Assembly: GCA_021399395.1 (NCBI GenBank)
Contig: JAAFKJ010000070.1
Location: 1-34,207 of the forward strand
Length of the DNA: 34,207 nucleotides
Direction of reading: 5' to 3'
Source of the DNA: Candidatus Heimdallarchaeota archaeon
Lineage (GTDB): Archaea; Asgardarchaeota; Heimdallarchaeia; Heimdallarchaeales; Heimdallarchaeaceae
A program made the position numbers and the translations under genes. Positions 6,769 to 15,478 of this stretch are shown in pieces; within the stretch, counting starts at the first letter, position 1; each line of letters begins with the position of its first letter. The notes beneath the pieces were generated by a model. The model was not told where the DNA came from and made no database searches. It saw nothing but the letters and a program-made list of their open reading frames with translations.

Positions 6769-8268
6769 TTATTCTTCATCATCCTTGAGGTCTTTCACTG
6801 ATTTCTTATCTGCAGTTTTAAACTTATGACCTGGTATAACTTTAGGCACAGGAATTGTTTCAACATCTGTTGGTTCACCAATATATCCTCGTGCATCTTT
6901 TACAACTGATTTGGTTTCAGTTACAATAGGATCGATCTCCTTATCTATACTTGTAACTGAAATAATGGGTTCGATTTTTTGTTCAATTTTAGGTTTTGTC
7001 TCAATGGGATCGATTTCTTGTTTAATATCAGGAACAGGCTCTATAGGGTCAATTTCTTGCTCGATCTTTGGTACAGTCTTAATAGATACATAGTCCTCTT
7101 GTATTGATGATTTAGAATCAATTTTTTCTACATCTATTTCAACTCCTTCTGATTCTTCACCAACAGCTTCAACAACACCTCTTAATCTGATTCCTTCCTC
7201 ATGTTGAAGTTCAATTCCTTGTGAAATTTTCTTCCTAAGCTCATCTTTATCTTCAATGACCGCTACTTCTGCTCTTGTTTGAACTTGAGTGTCACCTATT
7301 CCTGTGGTTAATCCAATCATTTTACCAACATCTGGTACAAGTCTTTGATAGAGTTTATTTGCCCCTTCTTTCCAATGAATTGTATTCGTCTCAGAATCAA
7401 AAGCAAAATTCATGTCGTTTCGAACGAATTTTTTAAGCATACCAACGTTTGTGTTCATAGCATATTCTAATGATCCCCTTCTTTCTTGGTCTGTTAGTTC
7501 TAATTCTTTGATTAGCTTGACTTTAGAAGCATCGAGATTTGAGAAGAAACTCAGAATAGAGATCAATATAACAATCATGCTAATTGGTAATACAAATAAT
7601 GGCAGACTAGTAGTAGTAGTGGTAAATGGATAGGATAATCCTAAAAGAATTCCTCCAGCAACAAAACCAAAAATTTTCGAAATCAAAAGAAAGGTATGTT
7701 CCTTTCTATACTTATATGGTCCAAAAATTGAGTAGTATATCCAGTAATTGAGTGAATGCGGATTAATATAAGCTTTAGATAGTATTCCAAGAAAATTACT
7801 TCTTTCAATTTGCTTCAGATCGTCAATTTCCCGTATTTGAGAATACTCAATATGTGTAGATGCATATTCATCTCTATTTTGCATGAAAAGGAACTTGACA
7901 TAATTCTTGCCTTGCTTAATTGTACTTACAAAAGAGATATCTCTGAACCAAACTTCTCTAGGCTTGATTGTAATTGTTCCCAACTTGGAAGATTTGTTTT
8001 TCTTTGATAAATCACTATACCAACCTATAACTGAGTAACGAACTGATAAAGTAATAGGCTGACCTGTGTTATTTGTAACAAAAATTCTGATTATTCCTCT
8101 AGCCTTTTCTGGAACTTGGTCTACTATTGGAAGTATAACAAAAGAAATATCTTTGATGGTTTCCATTTCTATATTTTCTCGAAGATCTGCATCAACATCA
8201 GCATAGTGAGTAAATTTAGATATAAAACTCGAAGCGAAAATTGGATTTTCTTTTATTTCGTTACTCAT
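6769..8268 (-). CDS. two-helix membrane protein with beta-sandwich N-domain and repeat tail, function unknown
   Basis: Started at ATG 8268 it has 499 residues; an in-frame TTG three codons earlier is the alternative. Residues about 40-150 look like a beta-rich, Ig-like domain (IIRIFVTNNTGQPITLSVRYSV). Two membrane helices follow near residues 190-240 (ISKIFGFVAGGILLGLSYPF and LFVLPISMIVILISILSFF), joined by a run of threonines. After a charged middle part, four 13-residue tandem repeats of the form xPxIxQEIDPIxx occur, then a lysine/aspartate-rich end. No enzyme motif is visible. A scaffold or adaptor at the membrane is possible but unproven. It sits one gene from the zinc-ribbon membrane protein, in the same orientation. 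Confidence 0.75.
   Translation of the reverse strand: MSNEIKENPIFASSFISKFTHYADVDADLRENIEMETIKDISFVILPIVDQVPEKARGIIRIFVTNNTGQPITLSVRYSVIGWYSDLSKKNKSSKLGTITIKPREVWFRDISFVSTIKQGKNYVKFLFMQNRDEYASTHIEYSQIREIDDLKQIERSNFLGILSKAYINPHSLNYWIYYSIFGPYKYRKEHTFLLISKIFGFVAGGILLGLSYPFTTTTTSLPLFVLPISMIVILISILSFFSNLDASKVKLIKELELTDQERRGSLEYAMNTNVGMLKKFVRNDMNFAFDSETNTIHWKEGANKLYQRLVPDVGKMIGLTTGIGDTQVQTRAEVAVIEDKDELRKKISQGIELQHEEGIRLRGVVEAVGEESEGVEIDVEKIDSKSSIQEDYVSIKTVPKIEQEIDPIEPVPDIKQEIDPIETKPKIEQKIEPIISVTSIDKEIDPIVTETKSVVKDARGYIGEPTDVETIPVPKVIPGHKFKTADKKSVKDLKDDEE
6919..7074 (-). repeat. four tandem 39-bp repeats coding for 13-residue IEQEIDPIE units
   Basis: Four consecutive in-frame units are VPKIEQEIDPIEP, VPDIKQEIDPIET, KPKIEQKIEPIIS and VTSIDKEIDPIVT (7074-7036, 7035-6997, 6996-6958, 6957-6919). 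The first two are the most alike and the fourth the most diverged, as in tandem expansion followed by drift. The proline-spaced acidic pattern suggests an extended, protein-binding tail. Confidence 0.85.
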
Positions 8269-8424
8269 CTTTCTCAATTAGAAATTATTGTCTATGTTAA
8301 TAATATTTTCCTTTATTTTCCTTAAGAATCTTAAGATAATATCTCGAATTGGTTTGTTTTGTGTTTTATGGCAATGCTTGAAAGTTGTTACTAGCACTGT
8401 AAAAATCTTTAAGAAATATTTTCA

Positions 8425-8432
8425 TATAAAAG
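8425..8432 (+). promoter_or_regulatory. TATA box of the TPR-longin gene
   Basis: TATAAAAG lies about 21 bases before the TTG start at 8449 in an otherwise gene-free 180-base divergent spacer. An ATG at 8437 is followed at once by TGA and cannot start the gene. The distance is slightly short for a start exactly at 8449. Confidence 0.4.
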
Positions 8433-8448
8433 ATATATGTGAAGTATT

Positions 8449-10482
8449 TTGAGACCTGATGAATTTGATCTTCCTAATGAATTTTCTCTCTATGAGAAAT
8501 TTATTCAAGAAGATTTTATGAATTTCTTTCCTGTTTTCTCAAAATACACAGACATGGAATTTAGCTTTTTTCAGTCAATTGTATATGCTTCTGATGATTT
8601 AGCAAACTCTTTACAAATTTCAGAAGAATCACGAGATAACTATACTTTGATAGCTTTAACTGGTTATTTTCTACTTTCGCAATATAGTAAAGTACTGACT
8701 TTTCCTATACCTGTAGAAAATCTTGAAGTATTATTCTTCCGTTTCAAGTCTGCAAAATATCTGGGTGAAAAAAGCGCTGTATCAACACTTCTAGCGAATA
8801 TAATCTCTCAAATGGTTGAACTGAAGAAACAATCACCTCAGCTTCACAAAGATTTTTCGATTATTATGTCAATTGAGATTGCTTCAATGAATTCAGATGT
8901 TCAGGCCATACAGCGATACTCTAAGGAGTTTAAATCGATGCTACTTAATACAATTCTCATCAAAGATTATCCTTTACTTACATTGCAAGTTGTAAGCGAT
9001 TTGGCATACAGGGAATTCCGTACTGGTGATGAGGCTTATTTAGGATGGTTAGAAATTTACAAAGAACTTGCTGAAGCACTCAATATGGAAACAAAGAGAT
9101 TGGATTGTTATACTATGCTTGGTGGTTTGTATAGATTCAAAGGTTATCTTGAAGAAGCATCAGAATATTATAGCAAAGCTGTAATCATGGCAGAGAATAT
9201 TGGTAACAAAGAATTTATTGCATCTTTAATTGCAAATATGGCCGATCTTGAGCATACAAGAGGAAACCTAGAAAAAGCACTCTTTCTGTGCAGGGAAGCT
9301 CTTAAAGACCCAGAAATTTCGAAATCCAAACCTTCTATTTACATAACTCTATCTGAGGTATTGATCAAACAAGAGCAGTATGAAGATGCTATAAGCACTT
9401 TAGACCAAGCTCTTCAATTAACTGGTCATAAATCCCCAATTGTTAATCTTCTTTATGGATTCGCTCTAACAAAAATACCTGGTAAGAATAATTTCAATGA
9501 AGGAATACAATATATTCAGAAAGGAGGAACTTTGAGCGAACAATCTAAAAATCAAAGGTGGCTAACTTCCTATTATTATTATCAGGGTAGGGTATATCTT
9601 GATACATATGATCTCTCTTCAGCAATAGAATTTTTTGAAAAATGTTATAAATTAGCAATTTTGAGCGAGTTTCAATACGTAGTTTTATCACAATTATATC
9701 TTGCTGAAGCTTATCTCCATAGATACAAAATTTCTCAATCAGAAGATGATCTAACACAATCTGAGAAATATTTAGCTAATGTTATCTCTATATGTCAAGA
9801 ACAAGAATTACCAATTCTCGCTGAAGTTTTGTATATTAGTGGTCAGCTTCTTGTAGCTTTAAATGAAATAGTAGATGCTGAATATCTTTTCCTTCAAGCA
9901 AAAGGGTTAGCAGAAGAAAATAATAACAATCAACTTATCCATAAGTGTTCTAAATCAGTATTAAATATACAAACCAACCAAATTGAGAAACCAATAGAAA
10001 TCATTAACGAAATCACTGATGTGATCAATGATTTAGCTAAAAATTCTTACATTAAGAAAACAAAAAGAATGCCACAAATTTATTTTCTCAATATTTTCAC
10101 ACTTGAAGGTAACTTTGTCTATTCCTACTATTTCAATAGAATTTTCACCATGAATGATGTTTTGATCTCCGGATTAGTATCCGCTATAAGAACAATGTCT
10201 TCGGAAGTATTCGGCAGTGGATTACGAGGAATCGATTTTGAAGGTAAAAGGCTTCTCGTGGAAAGTTTTGGCAATTATTGTGGGATATTAGCGTGTGATA
10301 GAGATAGTTTTAATGCACGAACCAAACTTTACAACTTTGTTCAACGCTTCAACCAAAAGTTTGAAGATTCTTATACAAAAATAAATGACAATTTAACAAA
10401 AACAATGATTCAAAAAGAAGCAGATTTAATGGTAGATATCATTTTTGAAAAACCAGAAAAATCTATAGTTCCTCCTCACTAA
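8449..10482 (+). CDS. TPR-repeat protein with C-terminal longin/roadblock-like domain
   Basis: 677 residues from TTG at 8449, the first possible start after a stop in frame. The central part is helical TPR repeats (for example YTMLGGLYRFKGYLEEASEYYSKA split over two helices, LIANMADLEHTRGNLEKALFLC, YITLSEVLIKQEQYEDAISTL). The last ~130 residues differ: PQIYFLNIFTLEGNFVYSYYF, then LISGLVSAIRTMSSEVFGSG, RLLVESFGNYCGILACDRDS and LYNFVQRFNQKFEDSY. That strand-strand-helix-strand order with an LISG..SAI helix matches the longin/roadblock-type domains common in Asgard proteins and tied in eukaryotes to small-GTPase regulation and vesicle coats. No signal or membrane segment. A link to the Rab-like GTPase in this window is speculation. 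Confidence 0.8.
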   Translation: MRPDEFDLPNEFSLYEKFIQEDFMNFFPVFSKYTDMEFSFFQSIVYASDDLANSLQISEESRDNYTLIALTGYFLLSQYSKVLTFPIPVENLEVLFFRFKSAKYLGEKSAVSTLLANIISQMVELKKQSPQLHKDFSIIMSIEIASMNSDVQAIQRYSKEFKSMLLNTILIKDYPLLTLQVVSDLAYREFRTGDEAYLGWLEIYKELAEALNMETKRLDCYTMLGGLYRFKGYLEEASEYYSKAVIMAENIGNKEFIASLIANMADLEHTRGNLEKALFLCREALKDPEISKSKPSIYITLSEVLIKQEQYEDAISTLDQALQLTGHKSPIVNLLYGFALTKIPGKNNFNEGIQYIQKGGTLSEQSKNQRWLTSYYYYQGRVYLDTYDLSSAIEFFEKCYKLAILSEFQYVVLSQLYLAEAYLHRYKISQSEDDLTQSEKYLANVISICQEQELPILAEVLYISGQLLVALNEIVDAEYLFLQAKGLAEENNNNQLIHKCSKSVLNIQTNQIEKPIEIINEITDVINDLAKNSYIKKTKRMPQIYFLNIFTLEGNFVYSYYFNRIFTMNDVLISGLVSAIRTMSSEVFGSGLRGIDFEGKRLLVESFGNYCGILACDRDSFNARTKLYNFVQRFNQKFEDSYTKINDNLTKTMIQKEADLMVDIIFEKPEKSIVPPH

Positions 10483-10536
10483 TCTCCCATTCATAGAGAA
10501 AATGTTTTTATCTTGTCTTCAAACTTCTATTTGCTC

Positions 10537-11727
10537 ATGACTTCATTCAAATACAAAGATGTTTCATCAACTGCTTTTCAACTAAGATGTACAGCTTGTG
10601 GTGATTTACACAACATACTTGCAAAACATAAAACCTGTTCATGTGGTAAAGTTTTGTTTGTTGACTATGATCTGGAAAAAGCTAAGGAAACATTGGATAA
10701 ACAATCTTTACAATCTAGAAATAGATTCAATATATGGAGAATGGCTGAAATTATGCCAGTTTACCAAGAAAAATATAGATTCAGCCTAGGTGAAGGGTGG
10801 ACTCCTCTTGTAAAACTGAATAATATTGGTGAAAAACTACAACTGAATGAATTATATCTGAAAGATGAGGGTTTTAATCCTACAGGGTCATTCAAGAGTA
10901 GAGGTTTGTGTGCAGCTGTTTCTCGTGCGGTGGAGTTGGGTATTAATGAATTTGTTATCCCTACTGCTGGGAATGCAGGAGCAGCATTAGCTGCCTATGC
11001 AGCACGAACAAAATCTAATGCACATATTTTCATGCCCGAAGATACTCCCCCTTTCATAATTACTGAAATAAAAGCACTAGGTGCTGATGCTCATCTTGTA
11101 AAAGGATTAATTACCGATGCTGGAAAAATAGCTAAAGAACAAGGAATAGAGAATAATTGGTTTGATGTTTCTACCTTGAAAGAACCTTACAGAGCTGAAG
11201 GTAAGAAAACTATGGGTTTGGAATTAGCTGAGCAATTTAATTGGTCTTTACCAGATGCAATAATCTACCCAACTGGAGGCGGTACAGGAATAGTTGGTAT
11301 GTGGAAAGCATTTGATGAACTAGAAGAGTTGGGATTAATAGATGATAAAAGACCTAAAATGATCTCAGTTCAATCAAGTACTTGTGCGCCTATTGTTCGA
11401 GCTTTTGAAGAAGGTAAAGATTATGCAGAATTCTGGGAGAATGCTGAAACAATTGCTGCAGGTTTAAGAGTACCTGTTGCGATAGCTGATTATCTTATTC
11501 TTAACTCCCTTAGGAAATCAAATGGATCAGCTATAGCAATAGATGATTTAACAATGAAGATTGTTATGTCACAATTGGCAAAAGAGGAAGGGATAATGCA
11601 ATCAGCTGAAGGAGCTGCAGCAGTTGCTGCTCTAGAACCTCTGTTAGAAAATGGTTCAATTCAAGAAGATGAAAAAATAGTTGTATTTGGAACTGGTTCT
11701 GGCTTAACCACTCCAGAAGCTTGGTGA
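10537..11727 (+). CDS. thrC: threonine synthase
   Basis: 396 residues from ATG at 10537 (an upstream in-frame TTG at 10513 adds only eight unconserved residues). It has an N-terminal zinc ribbon (CTACG then CSCGK; Cys18, 21, 34, 36). The PLP-lysine motif of the fold-type II family is GFNPTGSFKSRG with Lys120, followed by the TAGNAGAALAAYAA substrate loop and a glycine-rich phosphate site PTGGGTGIVGMWKA. Threonine synthase converts O-phosphohomoserine to threonine. The ribbon, the order of motifs and the ending VVFGTGSGLTTPEAW fit ThrC rather than cysteine synthase or threonine dehydratase. It stands alone; other threonine genes are not in the window. Confidence 0.92.
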   Translation: MTSFKYKDVSSTAFQLRCTACGDLHNILAKHKTCSCGKVLFVDYDLEKAKETLDKQSLQSRNRFNIWRMAEIMPVYQEKYRFSLGEGWTPLVKLNNIGEKLQLNELYLKDEGFNPTGSFKSRGLCAAVSRAVELGINEFVIPTAGNAGAALAAYAARTKSNAHIFMPEDTPPFIITEIKALGADAHLVKGLITDAGKIAKEQGIENNWFDVSTLKEPYRAEGKKTMGLELAEQFNWSLPDAIIYPTGGGTGIVGMWKAFDELEELGLIDDKRPKMISVQSSTCAPIVRAFEEGKDYAEFWENAETIAAGLRVPVAIADYLILNSLRKSNGSAIAIDDLTMKIVMSQLAKEEGIMQSAEGAAAVAALEPLLENGSIQEDEKIVVFGTGSGLTTPEAW

Positions 11728-11731
11728 TTAT

Positions 11732-12679
11732 CTAGATTTTAGGGATAATCTCCTCTGCCATTATTTTCATCTGCTCAATTTCTTTGTTCATTGGGAACAT
11801 GAAAATAAATTGTTCAATTCCAAGTTGTTTGTAAGCTTTCATCCATTCTCGAATTTCTTCAATAGTTCCATGCATTGAACCCTTGTAACGATTTTCTATC
11901 TCTTCTTGAGAGAAACCTCTTTTCTCTGCAACTTCTTTCCAGACAGCTTTCTTCTCTTCTTCAGATTCATAGATCCGAGTCCAAACTCCATATGATTTAC
12001 GAAGTTCCTTAGGCTTTCGGTTATACTTCTCGCATAACTCATCCAATTGGTTCATTTTATCTTCAAAACTTTCGACTGTATAAGCCCAAGCTAGATTAAT
12101 GCCATCTGCAAACTCTGCTGCAATATTCAGCATCTTTGGTCTGCCGTACATAGTCCCAACCCAGACATCTGGATAAGGTTCTTGATATGGTTTAGGAAAA
12201 GAAACTGCATCAGTTAATTCGTAGAATTCTCCTTTGAAGTTAGCTCTTTCTTGAGTCCATAAATTGCGTATAACCTTGATTCCTTCTACCATTTGTTTAA
12301 GCCTAGTACCTGTCGAAGGAAATTCTAAACCATACTGAGAATATTCTACTTCTTTCCACCCTCCACCATAACCAAATTCAATTCTTCCTTTAGAGTAATG
12401 ATCTAATGAAGCGATTTGCTTGGCAAGAACTGAAGGATGTCTGTAATTATTACAGAAAACAAGTGACCCAATTCGAAGTTTTTCGGTATATGATACAGCT
12501 GCCATCATTGCAGTAAAGCATTCATATGCTAAAGTGTCAACAGCATCAGCTGTCATCATGAAATGGTCAGAAAACCAAGCATGAGTAAATTTATTATTCT
12601 CAGCGAATTGAACCATTTCTTTTATTTGTTCGAAATCAAAACCAAATTGTGGTTCAACTTGTAAACCATAGAAAGTCAT
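11732..12679 (-). CDS. LLM-class flavin/F420-dependent oxidoreductase (copy 1)
   Basis: The 315-residue luciferase-like TIM-barrel protein has FTHAWFSDHF near residues 36-45, EKLRIGSLVF, HYSKGRIEFGYGGGW and PYPDVWVG, all standard for the F420/FMN-dependent luciferase-like family. This family includes methylene-tetrahydromethanopterin reductase and many F420 oxidoreductases. The substrate cannot be read. It is a tandem copy of the next gene, with the same length and matching blocks throughout, arranged head to tail with a 44-base gap. Its stop lies four bases from that of convergent thrC. Confidence 0.87.
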   Translation of the reverse strand: MTFYGLQVEPQFGFDFEQIKEMVQFAENNKFTHAWFSDHFMMTADAVDTLAYECFTAMMAAVSYTEKLRIGSLVFCNNYRHPSVLAKQIASLDHYSKGRIEFGYGGGWKEVEYSQYGLEFPSTGTRLKQMVEGIKVIRNLWTQERANFKGEFYELTDAVSFPKPYQEPYPDVWVGTMYGRPKMLNIAAEFADGINLAWAYTVESFEDKMNQLDELCEKYNRKPKELRKSYGVWTRIYESEEEKKAVWKEVAEKRGFSQEEIENRYKGSMHGTIEEIREWMKAYKQLGIEQFIFMFPMNKEIEQMKIMAEEIIPKI

Positions 12680-12723
12680 GATTAAAAGAAAAAAAGGCGA
12701 TTAATAAATGGTTGGTTTAAAAT

Positions 12724-13671
12724 TTAAATCTTTGACATAATCGTGTTTTTGAATAGATTCATTTGTTCAATTTCTTCTTTTAGAGGGAAGAACAAAATTA
12801 AATGATCTACTCCAATATCTTTGTATGATTTAATTTTAGAAATTATCTCTTCAGGAGTACCATGAAGAATCTTTGACAATCTTTGCTCCAGCTCTTCAAC
12901 TGTAATTTTTTGATGTTCAGCTGTTTCCTTAAGATGTTTCTCTTTTTCTTCCTCATCCTTGTAAATCTGAGCCCAGGCACCATAAGATTTTTTCATGTCT
13001 TTTGGATCTCTACCATAACCAATCATAAGATCATCTAGTTTGTTGAATTTCTGTTCTAATTCATCAGCTGGAACAGCCCAAGCAAAATTAACTCCTTCTC
13101 CATATTTAGCTGTAAGATTGAGAATCTTATCCTTTCCTCCACCAACCCCAATCCAAATTGTTGGATAAGGCTTCTGGTAAGGTTTTGGAGCTGCAACCGC
13201 ATTCTTGATTTTGTAATATTTACCATCGAAATTAGTTCTTTCTTCGGTCCAAAGACTCTTTATAATTTGAAGAGCTTCTTCAAACATATCTAATCGAACT
13301 CCTCCACTTGGAAAATCTATCCCATACTGATTGAATTCTAGCTCTTTCCAACCTGTACCAAAACCAAACTCTATACGACCTTTACTAAAATGATCTAAAG
13401 TAGCAAATTGTTTAGCTAAAACAGCTGGATAGCGATAAAGGTTACATAATACTAGCGGACCTATTCGTAATTTTTCTGTTTTAGCAGCTGCTCCCATCAT
13501 CGCTGATATGCACTCAAAACAATCAGTATCAACTGAATCTTCTCTTAATAGAAAATGATCTGAAAACCATGCATGAGTGAATTCAATCTTCTCAGCTGTT
13601 TGAACAATGTCAGTTATCTCTTGCCAATTATATCCCATTTGTGGTTCGATTTGAACACCAAAAGTTGTCAT
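12724..13671 (-). CDS. LLM-class flavin/F420-dependent oxidoreductase (copy 2)
   Basis: 315 residues, the upstream member of a tandem pair. Matching blocks are FTHAWFSDHFLL, EKLRIGPLVLCNLYRYPAVL, HFSKGRIEFGFGTGWKELEF and KPYQKPYPTIWIGVGGGKDK. The last has a more open glycine-rich stretch than copy 1 (WVGTMYGRPK), so the cofactor-phosphate or substrate pocket may differ. By eye the two are alike at about half of positions, implying an old duplication with divided function rather than a recent copy. The ATG start at 13671 fits the conserved first strand TTFGVQIEPQ. Confidence 0.87.
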   Translation of the reverse strand: MTTFGVQIEPQMGYNWQEITDIVQTAEKIEFTHAWFSDHFLLREDSVDTDCFECISAMMGAAAKTEKLRIGPLVLCNLYRYPAVLAKQFATLDHFSKGRIEFGFGTGWKELEFNQYGIDFPSGGVRLDMFEEALQIIKSLWTEERTNFDGKYYKIKNAVAAPKPYQKPYPTIWIGVGGGKDKILNLTAKYGEGVNFAWAVPADELEQKFNKLDDLMIGYGRDPKDMKKSYGAWAQIYKDEEEKEKHLKETAEHQKITVEELEQRLSKILHGTPEEIISKIKSYKDIGVDHLILFFPLKEEIEQMNLFKNTIMSKI

Positions 13672-13740
13672 GGTTAGAAATTTTACTAGATTTTAATAAG
13701 TTTTTAGTCGAAAAATTATCCCATTTTGAAAAAGGAATAA

Positions 13741-13749
13741 TTAAATATT
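13741..13749 (+). promoter_or_regulatory. TATA box of the zinc-ribbon/RING membrane cluster
   Basis: TTAAATATT is centred about 26 bases upstream of the ATG at 13771, the classical archaeal distance for a leaderless transcript. It would drive at least the first two genes of the cluster, which overlap by four bases. Confidence 0.4.
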
Positions 13750-13770
13750 AGTTCTCATAATCTAATATGT

Positions 13771-14190
13771 ATGACAATCATCCAATATTTCGATGACATG
13801 GAAGTAAAAGACTTTCTGTGGCTATCTTCAGCTTTTGTAATTCTATTTGTAGCTGGATTTGTGATAGGATTTTTACGAATAGAAGATTTCTTTTGGATGA
13901 TTATTCTAGCAGCTGTTATTGCAGGGTTATTTGTTATATTTGCATCTATGTATATTATCATTAATTGGAAAGAATGGAAAAAAGAAACAGAATTATTAGT
14001 TGAACTCCCAAGTTTCCCTGAACCTGATTTCTGTGATATGTGTAGTAAAGAACTAGAGGGTGGGGAGAAAAAAACTGATGGTGAATTCCTAGTTATCATC
14101 TGTCCTTATTGTGAAGCTGAAAACATTGTATCAAGTGAAACAAAGATACAAGAAGTAGAGAAAACAATTGAGGAAGAAGAAACTGAATGA
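13771..14190 (+). CDS. small two-helix membrane protein with cytosolic zinc ribbon
   Basis: The 139-residue protein has two membrane helices (about residues 17-35 and 42-64), then a soluble part with a split zinc ribbon, FCDMCSKEL and IICPYCEAEN (Cys88, 91, 111, 114), and an acidic tail rich in Glu. No named family is recognised. Its stop overlaps the start of the next gene (ATGA), so it is translated together with the first RING protein and is a good candidate partner for it. Confidence 0.78.
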   Translation: MTIIQYFDDMEVKDFLWLSSAFVILFVAGFVIGFLRIEDFFWMIILAAVIAGLFVIFASMYIIINWKEWKKETELLVELPSFPEPDFCDMCSKELEGGEKKTDGEFLVIICPYCEAENIVSSETKIQEVEKTIEEEETE

Positions 14191-15431
14191 ACATAAGAAA
14201 ATTACAGCCAGTCAAGCTTCTTGTTCTATCTTACTGTATATCATTAATAGCATTAGCAGTCAGAGATTTTAGGTATATTTATGTAGATCAAATTGCGTAT
14301 TTCTTCGTAATTTTCCTTACCCCTATAATAATTACAGCTGTTACGATTGTTGCTTATGAATTGAAGAGAAGAAGACTGATTCACTTTGAAAGGATATTCA
14401 CTGAGTATAGCGTTCTTGAATTAATTGGAGTGATTCTTCTAGAAGGAGCTTACATTTTTGGTTTGTTTATGGCTTGGCATGGTGTTTCATTACTAACAAC
14501 CTCTAACTTTGTTCTTTTTGTAATCATTGCTATTTTCTCTAATTCATTATTTGTCGTTTATCTTGTTTTATGGATCAATCATAGACTATCTAAAAGACTA
14601 GAGACGATAGAAACGATAAACAGAGTTGCAACTGTAGTCAAAAAGAAAAAGAAAAAAATTGAATATGATAAAATAACTGAACTACTTGGATTCAGTTCAG
14701 ATGTATCATTTAATGAGATAGAAGGTGGTTACACTTTCATAGTTCCAGAAGACCACATTTATGCTGATTTTTTTGAAAGAATTAAGGTAGTTTATGATGA
14801 AGTATTCAAAGGAATAAGTATAGTTTTGAAATTAAAAAGTGACTCTCTTCTTTCGCTAGATATCAGAAAACGTGATTCAATATTCTCAAATCAAAGAAAA
14901 GAATTTTCCATTTCTCCTCTAAGTAATGTTTATTCTCTTAATTCTCAAACACCCGAGATCTGGGAAAATCTCCTCTCTGATCCTATCTTTCAACAAAATT
15001 TGTTACTTCTTAGACCATACTTCGAACATTTTTCTCTTAAAGGTGAATATGTTGAAGCACTGGTATATTCTGACACTACAATAGTCAAATTAATTGATTG
15101 GGTTATGGAGATGAATCCTTCAATGGAGCTTATGTCAAAGATCATTGATGCATCTGATGCTGACATACTCCTTTGTTACAACTGTCAAGATCCATTTGAC
15201 CCACTGGAAGAAACATGTACTAATTGTGGTAGTGCTAGACCAAGATGTATAATATGTTTTCAAGATTTAAAACCAGAAGAAGAAGATGATGTAGTTATGC
15301 TGCCTTGCTGTGAGATTTATGCTCACAGAGATCATATTATGACTTGGTTAAGAAAGAAGTCTATATGCCCAAATTGTCACAGTAGTTTAACCAGATGGAT
15401 GAATCAGACTAAATTGAATAGAGGGTTTTGA
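14187..15431 (+). CDS. four-helix membrane protein with C-terminal zinc ribbon plus RING-like domain (RING copy 1)
   Basis: The 414 residues carry about four membrane helices before residue 135, a soluble middle domain (about 150-325), then two metal modules. A ribbon C330YNC333 ... C344TNC347 is followed seven residues on by C354IIC357 ... LPC374C375EIYAH380RDH383 ... ICPNC (394, 397). The IYAHRDHIMTWL...CPNC segment matches the H/C-x2-C/H-x3-WL...CPxC second half of RING fingers, with His where RING usually has its sixth Cys. RING domains recruit E2 enzymes in ubiquitin-type modification; Asgard archaea are known to encode such systems. A membrane-bound E3 ligase is the natural guess, not shown. 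It is a paralogue of the protein at 15479. Confidence 0.82.
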   Translation: MNIRKLQPVKLLVLSYCISLIALAVRDFRYIYVDQIAYFFVIFLTPIIITAVTIVAYELKRRRLIHFERIFTEYSVLELIGVILLEGAYIFGLFMAWHGVSLLTTSNFVLFVIIAIFSNSLFVVYLVLWINHRLSKRLETIETINRVATVVKKKKKKIEYDKITELLGFSSDVSFNEIEGGYTFIVPEDHIYADFFERIKVVYDEVFKGISIVLKLKSDSLLSLDIRKRDSIFSNQRKEFSISPLSNVYSLNSQTPEIWENLLSDPIFQQNLLLLRPYFEHFSLKGEYVEALVYSDTTIVKLIDWVMEMNPSMELMSKIIDASDADILLCYNCQDPFDPLEETCTNCGSARPRCIICFQDLKPEEEDDVVMLPCCEIYAHRDHIMTWLRKKSICPNCHSSLTRWMNQTKLNRGF

Positions 15432-15478
15432 AATGTTTATTAACTGCCATGTAAAATTAACTATGGGAGAACACGTAA

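Noticed and set aside
10513-10536. Longer threonine synthase start at TTG 10513
   Set aside because: It adds eight residues with no family pattern, while ATG at 10537 matches the usual N-terminus before the zinc ribbon.
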